Assembly: GCA_913009535.1 (NCBI GenBank)
Contig: CAJVXR010000058.1
Span: 1 to 9,889, forward strand
DNA from: an uncultured Flavobacteriales bacterium
GTDB taxonomy: Bacteria > Bacteroidota > Bacteroidia > Flavobacteriales > Flavobacteriaceae
Length of the DNA stretch: 9,889 nt
Direction: 5' to 3'
Numbering within the stretch: the stretch's first letter is position 1; each line of letters opens with the position of its first letter. The notes beneath the pieces are model-generated. The model had not been told where the DNA came from and ran no database searches. It saw only the letters and a list, made by a program, of their open reading frames with translations. The position numbers and the translations under genes are program-made. Shown one piece after another: positions 6,469 to 9,889 of this stretch.

Positions 6469-6490
6469 AAATTGATTTTAAATTGATTTT
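6469..6490. repeat. Perfect 11-bp tandem duplication upstream of the GH28-like gene
   Basis: AAATTGATTTT occurs twice back to back (6469-6479 and 6480-6490). On the minus strand it reads AAAATCAATTT twice, starting 32 bases before the GH28-like ATG. The 11-bp period is one helical turn, so it could be a pair of protein-binding half sites at the promoter, or simple AT-rich slippage. No full TAnnTTTG element was found in this 100-base gap. Confidence 0.5.
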
Positions 6491-6504
6491 TTTATGCCCA
6501 TAAA

Positions 6505-6522
6505 ACCTTATGAAATAAAGGT
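6505..6522 (-). terminator. Possible weak terminator after the permease-peptidase gene
   Basis: On the minus strand ACCTTTAT and ATAAGGT form a 7-bp stem with one bulged base and a 3-base loop, followed by TTTT. It begins 14 bases after the permease-peptidase stop codon. The stem is AU-rich and the T-run short, so termination may be partial and some read-through into the GH28-like gene is possible. Confidence 0.3.
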
Positions 6523-6536
6523 GATAGGGTTATTAA

Positions 6537-9500
6537 TTATTCGATAGTAACTGTTTTTATATTATCATCAAATACCCTGTCAATTAAAATATGTCTAGGG
6601 TCTATACCTGCTTTTAACGGCAATGAATCAACAACCATAGTGAAATTCATCAAAGAATCATTTACCCTAACTCTTTTCTGATAAATAAGCTCTTTTTCAT
6701 CCATATCTGAAAAGACTCCGATGTCAATCCATTCATTTAAAGTTACTACTACTTCATTACCTAAAGAATCAGCCTTTATTTTTGATGCAGCAATTTCTAT
6801 TTTAACCTCATATTTCCCATTGTCAAGTCTTTTAGCACTTGCTGTTTTTAATCTATTATCATAAAGTGTAATTTCTTTAAACCAATCATCAATTAAATAA
6901 TTCAAAGAATCTGGGACTTTTGATTCTAATATATCTAAAAAATCTAATGAGGTTGGATAAGGAGTTTTATACCTGTACTTCTCTAAAAAATCTTTCATTG
7001 AACTATTGACTTTATCTTCTCCTATGTAATCTTGTAAAGCATAAAGAATTACGCTCCCTTTTCCGTAATGAATATAGCTTTGGTTTTCTACTTTATATAG
7101 AGGTAATTCCTTTTCACGTTCACCAGACCTGCCCCTTAAATATCTATCGTGATCATATTTTAACATTTCCCGCATTTTCATTGGTGTTTTTGCCATTTTC
7201 TTGAGAGTCATTAAAGATGAATATTCTGAAAAGGCCTCGCTTAAAAGAGTACCACCTTGCATATCTGCTCCAACTACTTGGTGAGCCCACCATTGATGCG
7301 CCATTTCATGGGCAATTACAGCATCAATCACATTATTATCCTCTTCATCTTCAAGGTCAATTATAAAACCAAACGATTCAGAATAAGGCATGGTTCCAGG
7401 AAAAGCTTGTGCGAAATTAGAAAATCTTGGAAATTCAATTATTCTACATTGTTTATGGTAATAGGGTCCAAAATTTTCAGTGTAATACTCAAGAGATCTC
7501 TCAACAGCATCTAGCATCATTTCAATATTTACGGAATGTTTTGAATCGTAATAAATCTCAATATCGATTTCATTCCATTTTCGTTTAGCTATTTTATAAT
7601 CTGCTGATATAAAAGAATAAAAGTTTTGAGATGGATGATCAACTTTATACTGATAATATTTTCTTTCATCTTGAACCCACTCTTTAATTAATGATCCGGG
7701 AGCTATCGCGATTTGGTCACTACTTGTAGAAATTATAGTTTCTACATTAATATAATCTGAAAAACCATTCGTTAAGTAGTTTTTGTTACAATTCACACCA
7801 CAATCAATTTCTAATTCTGGCATTCGTTCCTTTGGAGGTAAACCAGACTTAGTTCTTTTATTTTTATCACTTAATTCTTTATTTGAATTATAACCTACGT
7901 CAGCCAAAATTTCAAAATTATTTAAAAAAGAACCATTTTTAACTATACTAGTTGTTTCACCACCATTAGAAAAGCCTTTAGTTTCAAACTTATTATTGAT
8001 TTTCAAAATCAATGTGTCACCTGGAAGCATAGGAGGATTAATACCATAAAAATGAACACCATGATCATCATCTTTACTAATTATGGATGCATTAGGAAAA
8101 TCAAAAGTCAGATCCCATTGTTTGTTTACGTTTAAAAGAATACTATCAATTGGTTTTTTACTGTCATTTATAACAGTTAGCAGGGCTAATACATCAGCAC
8201 TTTTCTTTTTTGGAAAAATATCAATATTATATTTTGCCTCAATTATTTTAGGAAGAGGAAGAGTATTAAATTTTTTGTAGATGTTCTCATAAGAAACAGC
8301 CAATTCTTCTGATCTATCGATTGAATTATATGTGTTTAATATCTGAGAATTATAATACACAAAAAACGATACAGTTATCCAAAACACTCCTATTAAGGAA
8401 ACTATAATTACATAAGGCCTACTGGTATTACTCTTAAAACCATTAAGTCGTTCTTTAAAATTTTTTACTGTACCCCTATTCCAAATAAATCCTGATAAAG
8501 TAAATAAAAACATGGCAAATAACATCCAGTAAACACTAAACCAAAAGACTCCTATATTGCTTGGCCCAAAACCATTTAAATCAGAATATATCATATATGG
8601 AGTCGCGGCAAATGAAATCATATTAGAACTTATATCTAAAACTACCAATATGATATCCAAGACTAATAGGACAATGACTGACACGACATAACCTATATAT
8701 TTATTATTCACAATCACTTGAATTGCAACAACAGATGCACATGTAGTAAAGTAAAAAGGAAATAAATTATACATAAAGTCTTTGAGATATAAAGCAAATT
8801 CAATCTCAGTATAGCCCATTACTAATTGATAAATTATAGTTACAAAAACAAGGGCAAAATGAATTAATATAGATAAAGAAAGTAGTGATAAAGCTTTTGA
8901 GAAAAGTGGGACTAATGAAGAATGGGGAGTTGAGTCAATGACCTCATTTATTTGTACATCACGATCTCTCCATACCAATTCCCCACTAAAAAAGACTAAA
9001 ATGATGATTATAAATAAGCCCGAAGAACCACTAATTTGATCAATCATTAAGTTGGTAAGAGGATATGATTTGAGACCAAAATATTCATAACCTGAAGCTA
9101 GTCCTGCGATTAGTTGAATAATACTAAAGGCAAATAATATTTTAAAAGTTACATGTTTAAATACGCTACTCATGTTGAGTTTAAAAAAACTTTTAAAATG
9201 AGTAAACATAGAGTCTTTACTTATCTCAGATTCTGGAAGTGATTTTACAGAAACTAGTAATTCATTATTTACAGTTTCAGCTTTAATCTTATTCTTTTTG
9301 GTTTTTTTAGTAGAAAAAGTAAATCTTGAATATGAAGCCAATAATATTAGAGAGGCGAGACCAATCCAAATAATTCTATTATATAAAAGTAATCCTGATA
9401 ATGAGGGATTTAGAGTATTTTTCTCAAGTGGGGTATAATATTTAGAAGTAATGTTATAAGTCCCGATTCCAAAAGTATCAACTAGAGCTGCAATTTTCTC

Positions 9501-9889
9501 ATTATCAATATCTGAAGTTAATTCTCCTGCTATTGAATACCCAACTAAAATCAACATTGCTCCAACAAACGAGACTGTAGTATTTTTAAATTGTTGAGCT
9601 AAAGAATAAATTATTGCTCCTCCAATAAACATATTTGGAAGAATAAAAATAAAATAATTAGAAACGAAAGTCTGAAAATATAATGGCCCATATCTTTCAG
9701 GCTCAATCCAACCCATTAATGGAGCAATTTTTGATCCAATTATAACCGCGAAAAAAACTCCAGTTAAAGGAATGGTAGAAAGTAGTAAGGAGGCTGAAAA
9801 CTTACCCATAAAATATCCAAACTTATCTATGGGCTTAGAAAAAATAATTTCTTGAAAATTATTTTTATGATCTCTTAAAGCAGAATTAT
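6537..9889 (-). CDS. ABC transporter permease fused to M1-family aminopeptidase (5'-truncated)
   Basis: The frame is open to the right edge, so at least 1116 residues are present and the start is outside. Numbers here count from the internal Met at 9807-9809. The N-terminal half is an ABC-2 type permease with about eleven hydrophobic segments (near 5-26, 48-70, 78-95, 138-160, 222-243, 262-278, 305-330, 346-367, 371-393, 419-443, 466-486), in two modules that share R-D-x6-E-[IV]-I-x-S-x-P. A long periplasmic part follows (490-1090), with a CGVNC pair at 670-674 and an M1 metallopeptidase domain from about 690. Zinc ligands are His834 and His838 in HEMAHQWW (7296-7310) and Glu858 in LSEAFSEY; Glu835 is the catalytic base and Tyr915 in HYGKG the likely transition-state Tyr. 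The classical GxMEN motif is replaced by PGTMPYSE, usual in this fusion family as I recall it. The partner ATPase is not in the window and is expected just upstream, beyond the right edge. Substrate unknown. Confidence 0.93.
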   Translation of the reverse strand, partial: NSALRDHKNNFQEIIFSKPIDKFGYFMGKFSASLLLSTIPLTGVFFAVIIGSKIAPLMGWIEPERYGPLYFQTFVSNYFIFILPNMFIGGAIIYSLAQQFKNTTVSFVGAMLILVGYSIAGELTSDIDNEKIAALVDTFGIGTYNITSKYYTPLEKNTLNPSLSGLLLYNRIIWIGLASLILLASYSRFTFSTKKTKKNKIKAETVNNELLVSVKSLPESEISKDSMFTHFKSFFKLNMSSVFKHVTFKILFAFSIIQLIAGLASGYEYFGLKSYPLTNLMIDQISGSSGLFIIIILVFFSGELVWRDRDVQINEVIDSTPHSSLVPLFSKALSLLSLSILIHFALVFVTIIYQLVMGYTEIEFALYLKDFMYNLFPFYFTTCASVVAIQVIVNNKYIGYVVSVIVLLVLDIILVVLDISSNMISFAATPYMIYSDLNGFGPSNIGVFWFSVYWMLFAMFLFTLSGFIWNRGTVKNFKERLNGFKSNTSRPYVIIVSLIGVFWITVSFFVYYNSQILNTYNSIDRSEELAVSYENIYKKFNTLPLPKIIEAKYNIDIFPKKKSADVLALLTVINDSKKPIDSILLNVNKQWDLTFDFPNASIISKDDDHGVHFYGINPPMLPGDTLILKINNKFETKGFSNGGETTSIVKNGSFLNNFEILADVGYNSNKELSDKNKRTKSGLPPKERMPELEIDCGVNCNKNYLTNGFSDYINVETIISTSSDQIAIAPGSLIKEWVQDERKYYQYKVDHPSQNFYSFISADYKIAKRKWNEIDIEIYYDSKHSVNIEMMLDAVERSLEYYTENFGPYYHKQCRIIEFPRFSNFAQAFPGTMPYSESFGFIIDLEDEEDNNVIDAVIAHEMAHQWWAHQVVGADMQGGTLLSEAFSEYSSLMTLKKMAKTPMKMREMLKYDHDRYLRGRSGEREKELPLYKVENQSYIHYGKGSVILYALQDYIGEDKVNSSMKDFLEKYRYKTPYPTSLDFLDILESKVPDSLNYLIDDWFKEITLYDNRLKTASAKRLDNGKYEVKIEIAASKIKADSLGNEVVVTLNEWIDIGVFSDMDEKELIYQKRVRVNDSLMNFTMVVDSLPLKAGIDPRHILIDRVFDDNIKTVTIE

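Noticed and set aside
7257..8280. Plus-strand open frames opposite the permease-peptidase gene (7257-7514 and 8083-8280)
   Set aside because: Both lie inside a strongly supported CDS on the other strand and resemble no protein family.
9807..9809. Met at 9807-9809 as the start of the permease-peptidase protein
   Set aside because: The frame continues upstream without a stop to the right edge and encodes sequence typical of an ABC-2 module start (RDHKNNFQEIIFSKP), which has an in-frame counterpart later in the protein. The Met is internal.

Overview
The window is AT-rich (roughly 30% G+C by eye) and looks like the chromosome of a marine- or soil-type member of the Bacteroidota, most likely class Flavobacteriia. 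This rests on three things: an OmpA-family protein that joins a carboxypeptidase-regulatory-like domain, thrombospondin type 3 repeats and an OmpA C-terminal domain; signal peptides ending just before Gln; and intergenic matches to the Bacteroidota -7 promoter element TAnnTTTG. No rRNA, tRNA, insertion sequence, integrase, phage gene or CRISPR array was found.

Layout from left to right. Positions 1-254 (+) hold the 3' end of an unrecognised protein. 385-1353 (+) encodes an exported OmpA-like envelope protein with three 29-residue TSP3 repeats. It converges on 1414-3864 (-), an exported S9-family serine peptidase of the glutamyl-endopeptidase type with a complete Ser/Asp/His triad. A 395-base, very A-rich divergent gap follows (3865-4259). 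It carries two small palindromes exactly 21 bp apart, candidate promoters on both strands and a 15-bp direct repeat. 4260-4793 (+) encodes a small NADPH-dependent FMN reductase-like flavoprotein. It converges on 4871-6436 (-), an exported GH28-like right-handed beta-helix protein that keeps the family's acidic residues but lacks the usual GHG and RIK motifs. The right third, 6537 to the window end (-), is a very long protein joining a tandem ABC-2 permease to a periplasmic M1-type zinc aminopeptidase domain. Its reading frame stays open through the right edge, so its N-terminus lies outside the window.

How the genes fit together: four of the five well-identified proteins act at or outside the inner membrane (outer-membrane/peptidoglycan anchoring, periplasmic peptide cleavage, glycan cleavage, membrane transport with peptidase). 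They do not form one obvious operon. Gene orientation alternates, and the two adjacent minus-strand genes are separated by 100 bases. Three genes were assigned ATG starts downstream of longer TTG-initiated frames, because the ATGs place a signal peptide or the flavin loop at the N-terminus. No new defence system or new pathway is evident. The items most worth a second look are the permease-peptidase fusion with its internal duplication, the GH28-like protein with an altered active site, and the palindrome-rich divergent control region.
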